Assembly (NCBI RefSeq): GCF_009604385.1
Contig: NZ_WEGJ01000027.1
Location: forward strand, 26,537-90,536
Reading direction: 5' to 3'
Length of the DNA: 64,000 nt
From: Streptomyces smaragdinus
GTDB taxonomy: Bacteria > Actinomycetota > Actinomycetes > Streptomycetales > Streptomycetaceae
The translations under genes were made by a program, and so were the position numbers. Shown here piece by piece: positions 38,890-50,000 of this stretch (position 1 is the stretch's first letter; every line of letters begins with the position of its first letter). The notes beneath the pieces were generated by a model. It made no database searches. It worked only from the letters and a program-made list of their open reading frames with translations, and was not told the origin of the DNA.

Positions 38890-39239
38890 CGGGTCCGCGG
38901 CGCGACCCGGACATGATCCGGCCCTACGTCCGTACCGGGGGCCAGATCCAGGCGCACGCGGACGTACGTCCGGAGAGTGTGGTCGTCGCCGCGACCGGTC
39001 CCGTCGCCGGGCTGTCCCCCGACGCCCGGCGGGTGATGCGGCTGTTCGCGGCGGGCCGCGGGGGGCTGGCGGTCGCGGACATCGCGGCCGCGCTGGAGCT
39101 GCCGCCCTCCACCGTCCGGATCCTCGTCTCGTCCCTGATCGACTCCGGCCATCTGGCCGCGACGGTCGCCGCGGCGGCCGACCGGCCGGAACACACCACC
39201 CTGCAGAAGGTTCTCCATGGACTCCGCGAACTTGTCTAG
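38886..39239 (+). CDS. cvnC: DUF742 protein CvnC
   Basis: 117 aa from GTG 38886 (GTGA overlap). A winged-helix DUF742 domain (VADIAAALELPPSTVRILVSS, split) preceded by IRPYVRTGGQIQ. Its last 23 bp overlap the start of cvnD, which implies translational coupling. Confidence 0.9.
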   Translation: MTGPRRDPDMIRPYVRTGGQIQAHADVRPESVVVAATGPVAGLSPDARRVMRLFAAGRGGLAVADIAAALELPPSTVRILVSSLIDSGHLAATVAAAADRPEHTTLQKVLHGLRELV

Positions 39240-39837
39240 CCAGGCCGTCTCCTACGTGCCGGACACGGTGACCACGTCCGCCAAGATCGTGGTCGCCGGC
39301 GGCTTCGGGGTCGGGAAGACGACCTTCATCGGCAGCGTGTCCGAGGTCGAGCCGCTGCGGATGGAGGAGCCGATCACGGAGGAGAGCGTCGGCGTCGACG
39401 ACCTGAACGGCACACCCGCGAAGAGCACGACGACCGTGGGCATGGACTTCGGCCGGATCCATCTGGTGGACGGCACCCTCGCCCTGTACCTCTTCGGCCT
39501 CCCCGGCCAGACCCGCTTCCGCCCCCTGTGGGACGACCTCGCGGAGGGCGCCCTGGGGTGCCTGGTCCTGGCCGACACCCGGGACCTGGACGCCAGCCAC
39601 GACGCCCTGGGGCTGCTGGAGGAGCAGGGCATCCCGTACATGGTCGGCATCAACGTCTTCCCCGACGCGCCCGGTTACGACCTCACGGAGATCCGCGAGG
39701 CCCTCGCCCTGGACCCGGAGACCCCGCTGACCACGTGCGACGCGCGGGACCGCACCTCCTCCCTGTACGCCCTGATCACGCTCGCGGAGTTCCTCGCCGG
39801 GAGACGGACGCCCGAACCCCTGGAGCCCCAGCCATGA
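39217..39837 (+). CDS. cvnD: Conservon GTPase CvnD
   Basis: 206 aa small GTPase. G1 GGFGVGKTTFIG, G2 region TVGMDFGRI, G3 switch LFGLPGQTRFRP (DxxG replaced by LPGQ as in this family), and NVFPD/TTCDARD near the G4/G5 positions. Ras-like module of the conservon, expected to cycle with CvnB as partner. Confidence 0.92.
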   Translation: MDSANLSSQAVSYVPDTVTTSAKIVVAGGFGVGKTTFIGSVSEVEPLRMEEPITEESVGVDDLNGTPAKSTTTVGMDFGRIHLVDGTLALYLFGLPGQTRFRPLWDDLAEGALGCLVLADTRDLDASHDALGLLEEQGIPYMVGINVFPDAPGYDLTEIREALALDPETPLTTCDARDRTSSLYALITLAEFLAGRRTPEPLEPQP

Positions 39838-41021
39838 CCGTCCCCGACCGGTTCGCCCTGTACGGCGAGGCGTTCGCCGCCGACCCGCACGGCACGTACA
39901 CCCGGATGCGCCGGGCGTACGGGCCGCTCGTACCGGTGGAGCTGGCGCCGGGCGTGCCCGCGACGCTGGTGATCGGGTACGCGCAGGCGCTGCGCATCCT
40001 CAACGACCCGCTGCGGTTCCCCGCGGACCCGCGGGAGTGGCAGAAGGGCGTCGACCCGACGACGCCGATCCTGCCGATGACGCAGTGGCGGCCGCAGGCG
40101 CTGCGGTCGGCCGGCACCGACCACACGCGCTACCGCTCGGTCAACGTCGCGGGCATCAACACGATCGACCAGCACGCGCTGCGGGGGCTGGTGGAGCGCT
40201 CGGCCCAGGAGACGGTCGCCGGGTTCCGGGCGGACGGGCGGGCGGATCTGCGGGCGCAGTACGCGAAGCCGATGGTGTTCCAGGTGCTGGGTACGGTGCT
40301 GGGCTGCCCCGACGAGCTGCTGGTGCGGATCGCGGACGGGATGGCGCGGATCTTCGACGCGATCAGCCCGGAGGACTCCGGGCACGGCGCGATGATCCTG
40401 CACGAGGCGCTGGGCGAGCATGTCACGCTGCGGCGCAAGGAGCCGGGCGAGGACATGACGTCCGTGATGCTGGCCCATCCGACGGCGCTGACGGACGAGG
40501 AGATGATCCACCAGGTCATCACGCTCTTCGGCGCGGGGCTGGAGCCGCTGGCCAATCTGATCACCAACACCCAGCTGAAGATCCTCACCGACGAGGAGTT
40601 CTCCGACTCCCTGCACGCGGGGCGCCGCACGGTGCGGGACGCGCTGGACACGGTGCTGTACACGGACCCGCCGATGGCCGCGTACTGCCTCAGCTATCCC
40701 CCGTATCCGGTGGACGTCGACGGGGTGCTGCTGCCGGCCCATCAGCCGGTGATGATCTCCATGGCGGGCTGCAACAACGATCCCGAGCTCACCCGGGGCG
40801 TGTCGCCGGAGGCGATGACGGGCAACCGTGCCCATCTGGCGTGGAGTACGGGGCCGCACGCGTGTCCGGCGCGGTCGCACGCGTATCTCATCGCGGAGAC
40901 CGCGGTCAGTCATCTCCTCGACGCCATCCCGGAGATGGACCTCGCCGTCCCGGCCGACGAGCTGCACTGGCGGCCGGGGCCCTTCCACCGGGCGCTGCGG
41001 GAGCTGCCGGTCGTCTTCTGA
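39834..41021 (+). CDS. cvnE: Cytochrome P450 CvnE, atypical (CYP157-like)
   Basis: 395 aa, start overlaps the cvnD stop. P450 fold, but key motifs are altered: the K-helix segment RDALDTVLYTDPPM lacks ExxR; the I-helix LFGAGLEPLANL lacks the acid-Thr pair; the heme loop WSTGPHACPARSHAY keeps Cys but has Pro where Gly is usual. Loss of ExxR has been described for CYP157 proteins of Streptomyces conservons. The enzyme may be non-catalytic or have a special role in the complex. Confidence 0.88.
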   Translation: MTVPDRFALYGEAFAADPHGTYTRMRRAYGPLVPVELAPGVPATLVIGYAQALRILNDPLRFPADPREWQKGVDPTTPILPMTQWRPQALRSAGTDHTRYRSVNVAGINTIDQHALRGLVERSAQETVAGFRADGRADLRAQYAKPMVFQVLGTVLGCPDELLVRIADGMARIFDAISPEDSGHGAMILHEALGEHVTLRRKEPGEDMTSVMLAHPTALTDEEMIHQVITLFGAGLEPLANLITNTQLKILTDEEFSDSLHAGRRTVRDALDTVLYTDPPMAAYCLSYPPYPVDVDGVLLPAHQPVMISMAGCNNDPELTRGVSPEAMTGNRAHLAWSTGPHACPARSHAYLIAETAVSHLLDAIPEMDLAVPADELHWRPGPFHRALRELPVVF

Positions 41022-41030
41022 CGGCTCACC

Positions 41031-41477
41031 TCAGCAGGCGCAGGAGGCCCCCGTGCGCGGGGCGGTGAGGTCGTCCGCCGGGCGGCGGGTGGGGCCGGTG
41101 GGGGTGGTGTACGTGAGGCCCTCGCGGACCCAGTACTCGAAGCCGCCCAGCATCTCCTTCACCGGGTACCCCAGCCGGGCGAAGGCCAGGGCGGCGCGGG
41201 TGGCGCCGTTGCAGCCGGGGCCCCAGCAGTACGTGACGACGGCCGCCCCGTCGGGGATCAGCGCGGGGGCGAGCTCCGGAATCCGGGCGGTGGGGATGTG
41301 CAGCGCACCGGGGATGTGGCCCTGCGCCCAGGCGTCGTCACCGCGCGAGTCCACGACGACGAGCCCGGGGACGCCGGCCTCGAGGTCGGCGTGCACGTCG
41401 GCGACGTCGGCCTCGTGGGCCAGGCGCGCGGCGTAGTGGGCGACGGCGTCGGCGGGGGATACGGCGAAGGTGGTCAT
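41031..41477 (-). CDS. Rhodanese-domain protein
   Basis: 148 aa. LVVVDSRGDDAWAQGHIPGA and the active-site loop VTYCWGPGCNGATRAA with the persulfide-forming Cys. Single-domain sulfurtransferase; the CASCAC-like end (TGASCAC) carries two further cysteines. Convergent with cvnE. Confidence 0.87.
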   Translation of the reverse strand: MTTFAVSPADAVAHYAARLAHEADVADVHADLEAGVPGLVVVDSRGDDAWAQGHIPGALHIPTARIPELAPALIPDGAAVVTYCWGPGCNGATRAALAFARLGYPVKEMLGGFEYWVREGLTYTTPTGPTRRPADDLTAPRTGASCAC

Positions 41478-41582
41478 GGGGCGCTCCCGGTCGGGGTGTA
41501 CGGGGTTACGGGATCATCTTCGGCGCGCACGGCCGGGCTGCGCGAGTGGCGTGAACGCCGGTGTGCGTGAAGATCCCGCCAC

Positions 41583-42539
41583 TCACCCCCGCCCCGCGAA
41601 CGCCCTCCGATACCCCGACGGGGTCGTCCGCATGACCCTCCCGAAGTGATGCCGGAACGTCGCCGCGCTCTCGAACCCCACCGCCCCCGCCACCTCCTCC
41701 ACCGACCCCGCCCCCGCCTCCAGCAGCGGCAGACTCGCCGCCACCCGCTGCGACACCACCCACCGCATCGGACTCACCCCCGTCCGCCGCGCGAAGTGCC
41801 GCAGATACGACCGCTCCGACATCCCCGCCTCCCGCGCCAGCCCCGCCACCGTCAGCGGCGCCCGCAGCCGCCCCAGCGCCCACGCCATACTCCGCGCCAC
41901 CCCGTCGTCCCCCGGCCCCACGGGGGCCACGGCGGCCTCGACGAACTGCGCCTGCCCGCCCTCCCGGTGCGGCGGCACGACGAACCGCCGCGCGACGGTG
42001 TTCGCCACCGCGGCGCCGTGGTCGGCCCGTACGAGATACAGGCACAGGTCGATCCCCGCCGCGCTCCCCGCGCTGCTCAGCACGTCGCCGTTGTCCACGT
42101 ACAGCACGTCCGGATCCACCTCGACCAGCGGATACCGCTCCGCGAGCCGCCCCGCGTACCGCCAGTGCGTCGTCGCCCGCCGCCCGTCCAGCAGCCCCGT
42201 CGCGGCCAGCGCGAACGCGCCGGAGCAGATCGACACCAGCCGCGCGCCCCGCGCGTGCGCCGCCCGCAGCGCCCCCACGAGCGCCGGCGACACCTCCCCC
42301 GTGGCCCCCGGCACGATCACGGTGTCCGCCGCCGCCAGCACGTCCAGCCCGTACCGGGCCCGCAGCCCGAAGCCGCCGACCGCCGCCAGCTCCCGCCCGG
42401 GCTCCTCGGCGCAGACGCGCAGCTCGTACCAGTCGAGCTCCGCGAGCTCCGGCCGTTCGAGGCCGAAGACCTCGACCACGACGCCCAGCTCGAACGGCGC
42501 CATTCCGTCGAACGCCAGTACGGCGACCGTATGCGGCAT
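41583..42539 (-). CDS. GlxA-type AraC regulator (DJ-1/PfpI-AraC fusion)
   Basis: 318 aa from ATG 42539. DJ-1/PfpI-like domain (VAVLAFDGMAPFELGVVVEV; LVSICSGAFALAATG nucleophile-elbow Cys) followed by an AraC double HTH (LTVAGLAREAGMSERSYLRHF and VGFESAATFRHHFGR). Family members sense small molecules, often nitrogen compounds. The 180 bp to the next start hold no other gene. Confidence 0.9.
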   Translation of the reverse strand: MPHTVAVLAFDGMAPFELGVVVEVFGLERPELAELDWYELRVCAEEPGRELAAVGGFGLRARYGLDVLAAADTVIVPGATGEVSPALVGALRAAHARGARLVSICSGAFALAATGLLDGRRATTHWRYAGRLAERYPLVEVDPDVLYVDNGDVLSSAGSAAGIDLCLYLVRADHGAAVANTVARRFVVPPHREGGQAQFVEAAVAPVGPGDDGVARSMAWALGRLRAPLTVAGLAREAGMSERSYLRHFARRTGVSPMRWVVSQRVAASLPLLEAGAGSVEEVAGAVGFESAATFRHHFGRVMRTTPSGYRRAFAGRG

Positions 42540-42719
42540 GTCGCACCCCCGATCGAAGAGGCGGCCATGGTATGCGCAACCCCCCAGTTCACCGCGGTAC
42601 TGGGCCGACCGCGTACTCCTGGCGGGCCGAACGGGCGACGCACGCCCCCGGACCGTGTCCCCCCGCGCGCCGGGAGGCAGGCATGCGGCATACGTACGAC
42701 TGACGCGAGGGGTGCTGCG

Positions 42720-43349
42720 ATGCCCGGCAAGCTGACGAAGCTGATGACATTCGAGTGGCCCGAGCGGCTGATGCCGGGATATCTGCTCCGGCGGCTGCGC
42801 ACGCCCAAGGTGCTGGCCGGCCTGGCGGCGGGGGCGGTGGTGCTGAGCGGCATCGGGTTCATGGCGGTCGCCGCGTGGCAGCAGGGGCCGCCGGCCGGGG
42901 AGGGCGAGCGGTCGGCGAAGGCGCTCAGCGAGTCGGGGCGGGGAGCGGACGACGGGGTGCCGCGCGGGGGTGCGGGGGGCTCTTCCGGGACGGACTCCGC
43001 CGACTCCCCGGACACCGCCGACCTGTCCGGCTCCTCGGACCGCGGCGGCTGGTTCCCGGACAACTCCGGCCACGGCTGGGAGCCCCCGGTCAGCGGGCTG
43101 ACGTATCCGCCGGGCGCCGCGCGGGCGGTCGTCACGGCGAAGGGCGGGGTGCTGGTGCTGGACTCCGTGTGGCACATCAACCCGGCGATCAATGTGCTGG
43201 CGCGGGGGGAGCAGGCCGGGATCAAGTGCAAGGTCGCGGGGCGTGACGTGTACGGCAACGGGATCTGGTTCAAGCTGGCCGGCAACCCCGGGTTCGTCCC
43301 GGCGCGTTACGTGAAGAACGTGGACCCGGTGAGGGACTGCCGCCGCTAG
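42720..43349 (+). CDS. Membrane-anchored SH3-like protein
   Basis: 209 aa from ATG 42720. One transmembrane helix (KVLAGLAAGAVVLSGIGFMA), a Ser/Asp/Gly-rich linker (residues 60-110) and a C-terminal SH3-like domain (VLVLDSVWHIN ... GNGIWFKLAGNPGFVPARYV). Likely extracytoplasmic, possibly binding peptidoglycan. Its stop overlaps the convergent gene by 4 bp. Confidence 0.8.
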   Translation: MPGKLTKLMTFEWPERLMPGYLLRRLRTPKVLAGLAAGAVVLSGIGFMAVAAWQQGPPAGEGERSAKALSESGRGADDGVPRGGAGGSSGTDSADSPDTADLSGSSDRGGWFPDNSGHGWEPPVSGLTYPPGAARAVVTAKGGVLVLDSVWHINPAINVLARGEQAGIKCKVAGRDVYGNGIWFKLAGNPGFVPARYVKNVDPVRDCRR

Positions 43350-43957
43350 CGCAGCAGCCGCTCCACCTCCTCCGCGCTCCACCGCCCCGCCGCCCCCGGC
43401 CGTCCCGCGAGGTAGGCGGCGACGGCCGGCGTGTCCCGTCCGCCGGCCTCGAGCAGCCCCCGGCCCAGGTGCCGCAGATACGCCTCGGAGGGGGCGTTGA
43501 GGTCGGCGTCGGCCAGCCCCCAGGGGGCGGTGAACGTCAGCAGGGGTGCCCCCTCGAGATCCCCCGGGTGGACGAGCGTCTCGTACCGCCCGGGGCCGAG
43601 CGCGTCCCGCCCCGTGGCCAGCACCCCGCCGAGGTCGAGGTCCCGCCCCGGTGCGCGGCCCATCTCCTGCGCGGCGATGTCGGCGAACTGCCCGGCGCCC
43701 ATGAGATACGCCCGCCCCCACACCACGCCCCGGGCCGCCGGGTCGTAGAACGCGCGCCCACCGCCCCAGAGGTCGGACTCCTGCGCGAAGTACATCTCCC
43801 CCGCCGGCTCCACCGGCACGGCCCGCCGGGGCGGACGGGGGTCCCGGGCGCCGGGATGGGGGCGGGCGGCGCCTTCGGGGGTGCCGCCGGTGAGGTAGCA
43901 GGTCAGGCGCTCGCGGTGCATGTTGGAGCCGTACGCGACGTACCAGACGTCGGTCAC
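43346..43957 (-). CDS. Gamma-glutamylcyclotransferase-like protein
   Basis: 203 aa from GTG 43957 (GGGGAG upstream). WYVAYGSNMHRERL gives the YGSN signature of the GGCT-like fold, with GVVWGRAYLM and a CYLTGG segment typical of the Streptomyces subgroup. Activity on gamma-glutamyl compounds is inferred only. Confidence 0.75.
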   Translation of the reverse strand: MTDVWYVAYGSNMHRERLTCYLTGGTPEGAARPHPGARDPRPPRRAVPVEPAGEMYFAQESDLWGGGRAFYDPAARGVVWGRAYLMGAGQFADIAAQEMGRAPGRDLDLGGVLATGRDALGPGRYETLVHPGDLEGAPLLTFTAPWGLADADLNAPSEAYLRHLGRGLLEAGGRDTPAVAAYLAGRPGAAGRWSAEEVERLLR

Positions 43958-43983
43958 CGTGATCTCCCCTTCCCGGGCGACGG

Positions 43984-44015
43984 GAAGGACCCGCCCGATG
44001 CCGGACGGGTCCTTC
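43984..44015 (-). terminator. Terminator of the giant repeat-protein gene
   Basis: 10-bp stem GAAGGACCCG/CGGGTCCTTC (43984-43993, 44006-44015), 19 bp past the stop at 44034. Confidence 0.75.
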
Positions 44016-44033
44016 GTACGGTGGCCCTGCGGC

Positions 44034-47000
44034 CTACGGGCAGTCCTTCCCCTTGCACGGCTCCTCCGGCTTGTTCCCGACGGTCACCAGGAGGGGCTCC
44101 GGGCTGTCGGTCACCTCGTACGGGCCGAAGACGTCCGGGTCGGGCAGGACGAACCCGTCCGGGACGGCGGTCTCGCGGAGGTAGTACTCGCCGAGCGAGA
44201 GGTCCGGGAAGAGACACACACCGTCGGGGTCGGTGGCGCAGCCCGGGTCGACGAGGGTGTCGGGATCGCTGCCGTCGGTCTGCAGCCCCGGCACGCCGTT
44301 GCTCTCGCGCCAGAGCTCGAACACGGCGCCGCCGAGGGGGTTGTCGTTGGAGCTGTCGGTCTTGAGCAGCTTCAGCGATCCCTTCCGCTCGGGGGTACGG
44401 GTGTCGTTGGCGTCGACCGACACGCCGTCGCCGGCGTTCTCCGAGGTCAGGACCAGGGGCCCGAAGACCGCGGGATCCGGCAGGTCGAAGCCCTCGGGCG
44501 CGGCCGTCTCCTCCCAGTAGTACGTCCCCAGGCCCACGGTGTCGGCGCAGACGCCGTCGGTGCCGGTGGTGCAGGGGTCGCCGACCGGGGTGTCGGGGTT
44601 CTCGCCGTCGGTCTGCAGACCCTCGACGCCGTTGCTCTCCCGCCACAGCCGGAAGACGGCGCCGGCGAGCGGGTCACCGGTGGCCGCGTCCTTCTTCACG
44701 ACGCGGACGTTGCCGGTGGTGCGGGTGTCGTTGGCGTCGATCGAGACGCCCTGGGAGGCGTTCTCGGCGGTCAGCTCGAGCGGGCCGAAGACAGCGGGAT
44801 CGGGCAGGTCGAAGCCCGCGGGGGCGGCCGTCTCCTCCCAGTAGTACGTACCCAGGCCCACGTTCGCCGAGCACACCCCGTCCGTACCCGTCGTGCAGGG
44901 CCCGCCGATCGGAGTGTCGGGGCTGGAGCCGTTGGTCTGCAGACCCTCGACGCCGTTCGACTCCTGCCACAGCTGGAAGACGGCGCCGTCCAAGGGGTCA
45001 CCCGTCTCGGCGTCCTTCTTCACGACGCTCACGTCGCCCGTGGTGCGCGAGTCGTTGACGACGATCGAGATGCCCTCGGAGGCGTTCTCCGACGTCAGGA
45101 CCAGGGGCCCGAAGACGGCGGGGTCGGGGAGGTCGAAGCCCGCGGGGGCCGACGTCTCCTCCCAGTAGTACGTCCCCAGACCCGCATTCGCCGAGCAGAC
45201 CCCGTCCGTACCGGTCGTACACGGCGTACCGACCGTAGTGTCCGGGTCGGCGCCGTCGGTCTGCAGACCCTCGACGCCGTTGGTCTCCTCCCAGAGCTGG
45301 AAGACGGCGCCGTCCAGGGGGTCACCGGTCTCGACATCCCGCTTCACGACCGTCAGGTCGCCCGTGGTGCGGGAGTTGTTCACGTCGATCGAGATGCCCT
45401 CGGAGGCGTTCTCGGCGGTCAGCTCGAGCGGGCCGAAGACGGCGGGGTCGGGGAGGTCGAAGCCCGCGGGGGCCAACGTCTCCTCCCAGTAGTACGTCCC
45501 CAGAACCACGTCGGCCGAGCAGACGCCGTCCGTACCGGTCGTACACGGACCGCCGACCGCGGTATCCGGGTCCGTACCTGTGGTCTGGAGACCGGCGACG
45601 CCGTTGGTCTCCTCCCACAGCTGGAACACCGCGCCCTCGAGCGTGTCACTGGTCTCGGCGTCCTTCTTCACCACCCTGACATCACCGGTGGTACGGGTGT
45701 CCAGGGCATCGACGGACACGCCCTGGGACGCGTTCTCGGCGGTCAGCTCCAGCGGGCCGAAGACCGCGGGATCGGGGAGGTCGAAGCCCTCGGGAGCCGA
45801 CGTCTCCTCCCAGTAGTACGTACCCAGACCCACATTGGCCGAGCACACGCCGTCCGTACCCGTCGTACACGGCGTACCGACCGGGGTGTCCGCATCAGCA
45901 CCATCCGTCTGCAGACCCTCGATCCCGTTCGTCTCCTGCCACAGCTGGAACACCGCACCCTCAAGCGGGTCACCGGTCGCGGCATCCCGCTTGACCACGG
46001 AGACATCGCCCGTGGTGGCAGCGTCGAGGGCATCGACGGTCACACCCTGGGACGCGTTCTCCGAGGTCAGCTCCAGCGGACCGAAGACGGCGGGGTTGGG
46101 GAGGTCATAGCCTTCCGGCGCCGCGGTCTCCTCCCAGTAGTACGTGCCGAGCCCGACGTTGGCCGTGCAGACGCCGTCCGTACCCGTCGTACACGGTGTA
46201 CCGACCGCAGTGTCCGCATCAGCACCATCCGTCTGCAGACCCTCGATCCCGTTCGTCTCCTGCCACAGCTGGAACACGGCACCCTCAAGCGGGTCGTTCG
46301 TGTCCGCGTCCCGCTTCACGACCGTCACATCACCCGTGGTCCGGGTGTCAAAGGCGTCGATCGTCACGCCTTCGGACGCGTTCTCCGCCGTCAGGACCAG
46401 GGGCCCGAAGACCGCAGGATCGGGAAGATCGAAACCTTCCGGTGCCGCGGTCTCCTCCCAGTAGTACGTACCGGGCTCCACGACGCTGGAGCAGACACCG
46501 TCCGTACCGGTCGTACAGGGGTCACCGACCGGCGTGTCCGGGTCGGCGCCGCCGGTCTGCAGACCCTCGACGCCGTTGGTCTCCTCCCACAGCTGGAACA
46601 CCGCGCCGGCAAGGGGTTCACCAGTCGCTTCGTCCCGCTTCACCACCGTCACGCCACCGGTCGTCCGCGTGTCCAAGGCGTCGACGGACACGCCCTGGGA
46701 GGCGTTCTCGGAGGTCAGCTCGAGCGGACCGAACACCGCGGGCTCCGGCAGGTCATAGCCCTCGGGAGCGGCCGTCTCCTCCCAGTAGTACGTGCCGAGC
46801 CCCACGTTGGCCGTACAGACACCGTCCGTACCCGTCGTACACGGCGTACCGACCGCGGTGTCCGCATCAGCACCATCCGTCTGCAGACCCTCGACGCCGT
46901 TCGTCTCCTGCCACAACTGGAACACCGCGCCGGCGAGGAGGGCACCGGTCTCGGCGTCCTTCTTCACGACCGTGACATCACCCATGGTGCGCGAGTCGAG

Positions 47001-50000
47001 TGCGTCGACGGACACACCCTCGGTGGCGTTCTCCGACGTCAGCTCCAGCGGCCCGAACACCGCGGGATCGGGCAGGTCGAAGCCTTCGGGAGCCGCGGTC
47101 TCCTCCCAGTAGTACGTACCGAGCCCCACGTTGGCCGTACAGACACCGTCCGTACCCGTCGTACACGGCGTACCGACCGCAGTGTCCGGATCCGGACCAT
47201 CGGTCTGCAGCCCCTCGACGCCGTTCGTCTCCTCCCACAACTGGAACACAGCGCCCTCAAGCGGATCGTTCGTATCCGCGTCCCGCTTCACCACCGTGAC
47301 GTCACCCATGGTGCGCGAGTCGAACGCGTCGACGGTCACGCCCTGGGACTCGTTCTCGGAGGTCAGGACCAGGGGCCCGAACACCGCGGGATCCGGCAGG
47401 TCAAAGCCCTCCGGGGCCGCGGTCTCCTCCCAGTAGTACGTACCGAGCCCCACATCGGCCGTACAGACACCGTCCGTACCCGTCGTACAGGGAGTGCCCA
47501 CCTGGGTGTCCGGATCGACACCATCGGTCTGCAGACCCTCGATCCCGTTCGTCTCCTCCCACAGCTGGAACACCGCGCCGGCGAGCGTCTCACCGGTCGC
47601 CTCGTCCCGCTTCACCACGGTCACGCCACCGGTCGTACGGGTGTCGTTCGCGTCGACCGTCACACCTTCGGTGGCGTTCTCGGCGGTCAGCTGCAACGGA
47701 CCGAAGACAGCGGGATCCGGCAGGTCGAAGCCGCTGGGCGCTGCGGTCTCTTCCCAGTAGTACGTACCGAGACCCACGTTGGCCGTACAGACACCGTCCG
47801 TACCGGTCGTACACGGCGTACCGACCGCAGTGTCCGGGTCGGCACCGTCGGTCTGAAGACCCTCGACACCGTTGGTCTCCTGCCACAGCTGGAACACCGC
47901 GCCCTCAAGCGGGTCACCAGTCGCCGCGTCCCGCTTAACCACCGTGACATCACCCATGGTGCGCGAGTCGAGCGCATCGACGGACACGCCCTGGGACGCG
48001 TTCTCGGCGGTCAGCTCCAACGGACCGAAGACAGCGGGATCCGGCAGATCGAAGCCCGGCGGAGCCGTCGTCTCCTCCCAGTAGTACGTACCCAAGCCCA
48101 CGTTCGCCGAGCACGTGCCGTCTGTGCCCGTCGTGCAGGGGCCGCCGATCGGAGTGTCCGGCGCAGCCCCATCCGTCTGCAGACCGGGAATCTCGTTGGT
48201 CTCCTGCCACAGCTGGAACACCGCACCCTCAAGCGGGTCATTCGTGTCCGCGTCCCGCTTCACCACCGAGACATCGCCCAACGTGCGGGAGTCATTCACA
48301 TCGATCGACACACCCGCGGAAGCGTTCTCGGAGGTCAGCTCCAGGGGACCGAAGATCGCCGGATCCGGCAGGTCGAAGCCCGGCGGAGCCGTCGTCTCCT
48401 CCCAGTAGTACGTGCCCAGGCCAACGTTGACCGTACAGACACCGTCCGTACCCGTCGTACACGGCGTACCGACCGCAGTGTCCGGGTCAGCCCCATCGGT
48501 CTGAAGACCCTCGACGCCGTTCGTCTCCTGCCACAGCTGGAACACCGCACCCTCAAGCGTGCCACCCGTCTCGGCATCCTTCTTCACGACCGTGACGTCA
48601 CCCATGGTCCGGGCGTCCAAGGCGTCGACCGACACACCCTCGGTGGCATTCTCCGGCGTCACGACCAGCGGGCCGAAGACGGCAGGATCCGGCAGATCGA
48701 AGCCCGGCGGAGCCGTCGTCTCCTGCCAGTAGTAGGTACCGGGCTCCACGATGCTGGAGCAGACACCGTCCGTACCCGTCGTACAGGGATCACCGACCGC
48801 CGTGTCCGGATCCGGACCGTCGGTCTGCAGCCCCTCGACGCCGTTCGTCTCCTCCCACAGCTGGAACACCGCGCCGGCAAGGGTCTCGCCCGTCGCGGCG
48901 TCCTTCTTGACCACCGTGACACCACCGGTCGTACGGGTGTCCAAGGCGTCGACGGACACACCCTCGGAGGCGTTCTCGGAGGTCAGCTCCAGCGGACCGA
49001 ACACGGCAGGTTCCGGGAGGTCGTAGCCCGTGGGGGCGGCGGTCTCCTCCCAGTAGTACGTGCCCAGACCCACATTGGCCGAGCAGACACCGTCCGCACC
49101 GGTCGTACACGGCGTACCGACCGGAGTATCCGGGTCAGTGCCATCGGTCTGCAGACCGGGAACGCCGTTGGTCTCCTGCCACAGCTGGAACTCCGCGCCG
49201 GCGAGGAGGGCGCCGGTGTCGGCATCCTTCTTGACGACCGAGACATCGCCCGTGGTCCGGGCGTCCAGGGCGTCGACCGACACACCCGCGGAGGCGTTCT
49301 CGGAGGTCAGCTCCAGCGGACCGAAGACAGCGGGATCGGGAAGGTCGAAGCCCTCGGGGGCCGCCGTCTCCTCCCAGTAGTACGTCCCCAGACCCACGTT
49401 GGCCGTACAGAGTCCGTCCACGCCGGTCGTACAGGGGGTACCGACGGCGGTGTCCGGGTCGGCGCCATCAGTCTGCAGGCCGGGAATCCCGTTCGTCTCC
49501 TGCCACAGCTGGAACACCGCACCCTCAAGCGGGTCATTCGTGTCCACGTCCCGCTTCACCACCGAGACATCGCCCATGGTGCGCGAGTCGAGCGCATCGA
49601 CGGACACGCCCTGGGACGCGTTCTCGGAGGTCAGCTCCAGCGGACCGAAGACCGCAGGATCAGGCAGGTCGAAGCCCGGCGGAGCCGTCGTCTCCTCCCA
49701 GTAGTACGTACCCAAGCCCACGTTCGCCGAGCACGTCCCGTCCGTACCCGTCGTGCAGGGGCCGCCGATCGGAGTGTCCGGGGTCGCACCCGTGGTCTGC
49801 AGACCGGGAATGTCGTTGGTCTCCTGCCACAACTGGAACACCGCACCCTCAAGCGGGTCATTGGTGTCCGCGTCCCGCTTCACCACCGAGACATCGCCCA
49901 ACGTGCGGGAATCGTTCACGTCGATCGACACACCCGTAGAAGCGTTCTCCGACGTCAGCTCCAGCGGACCGAAGATCGCCGGGTCCGGCAGATCGAAGCC

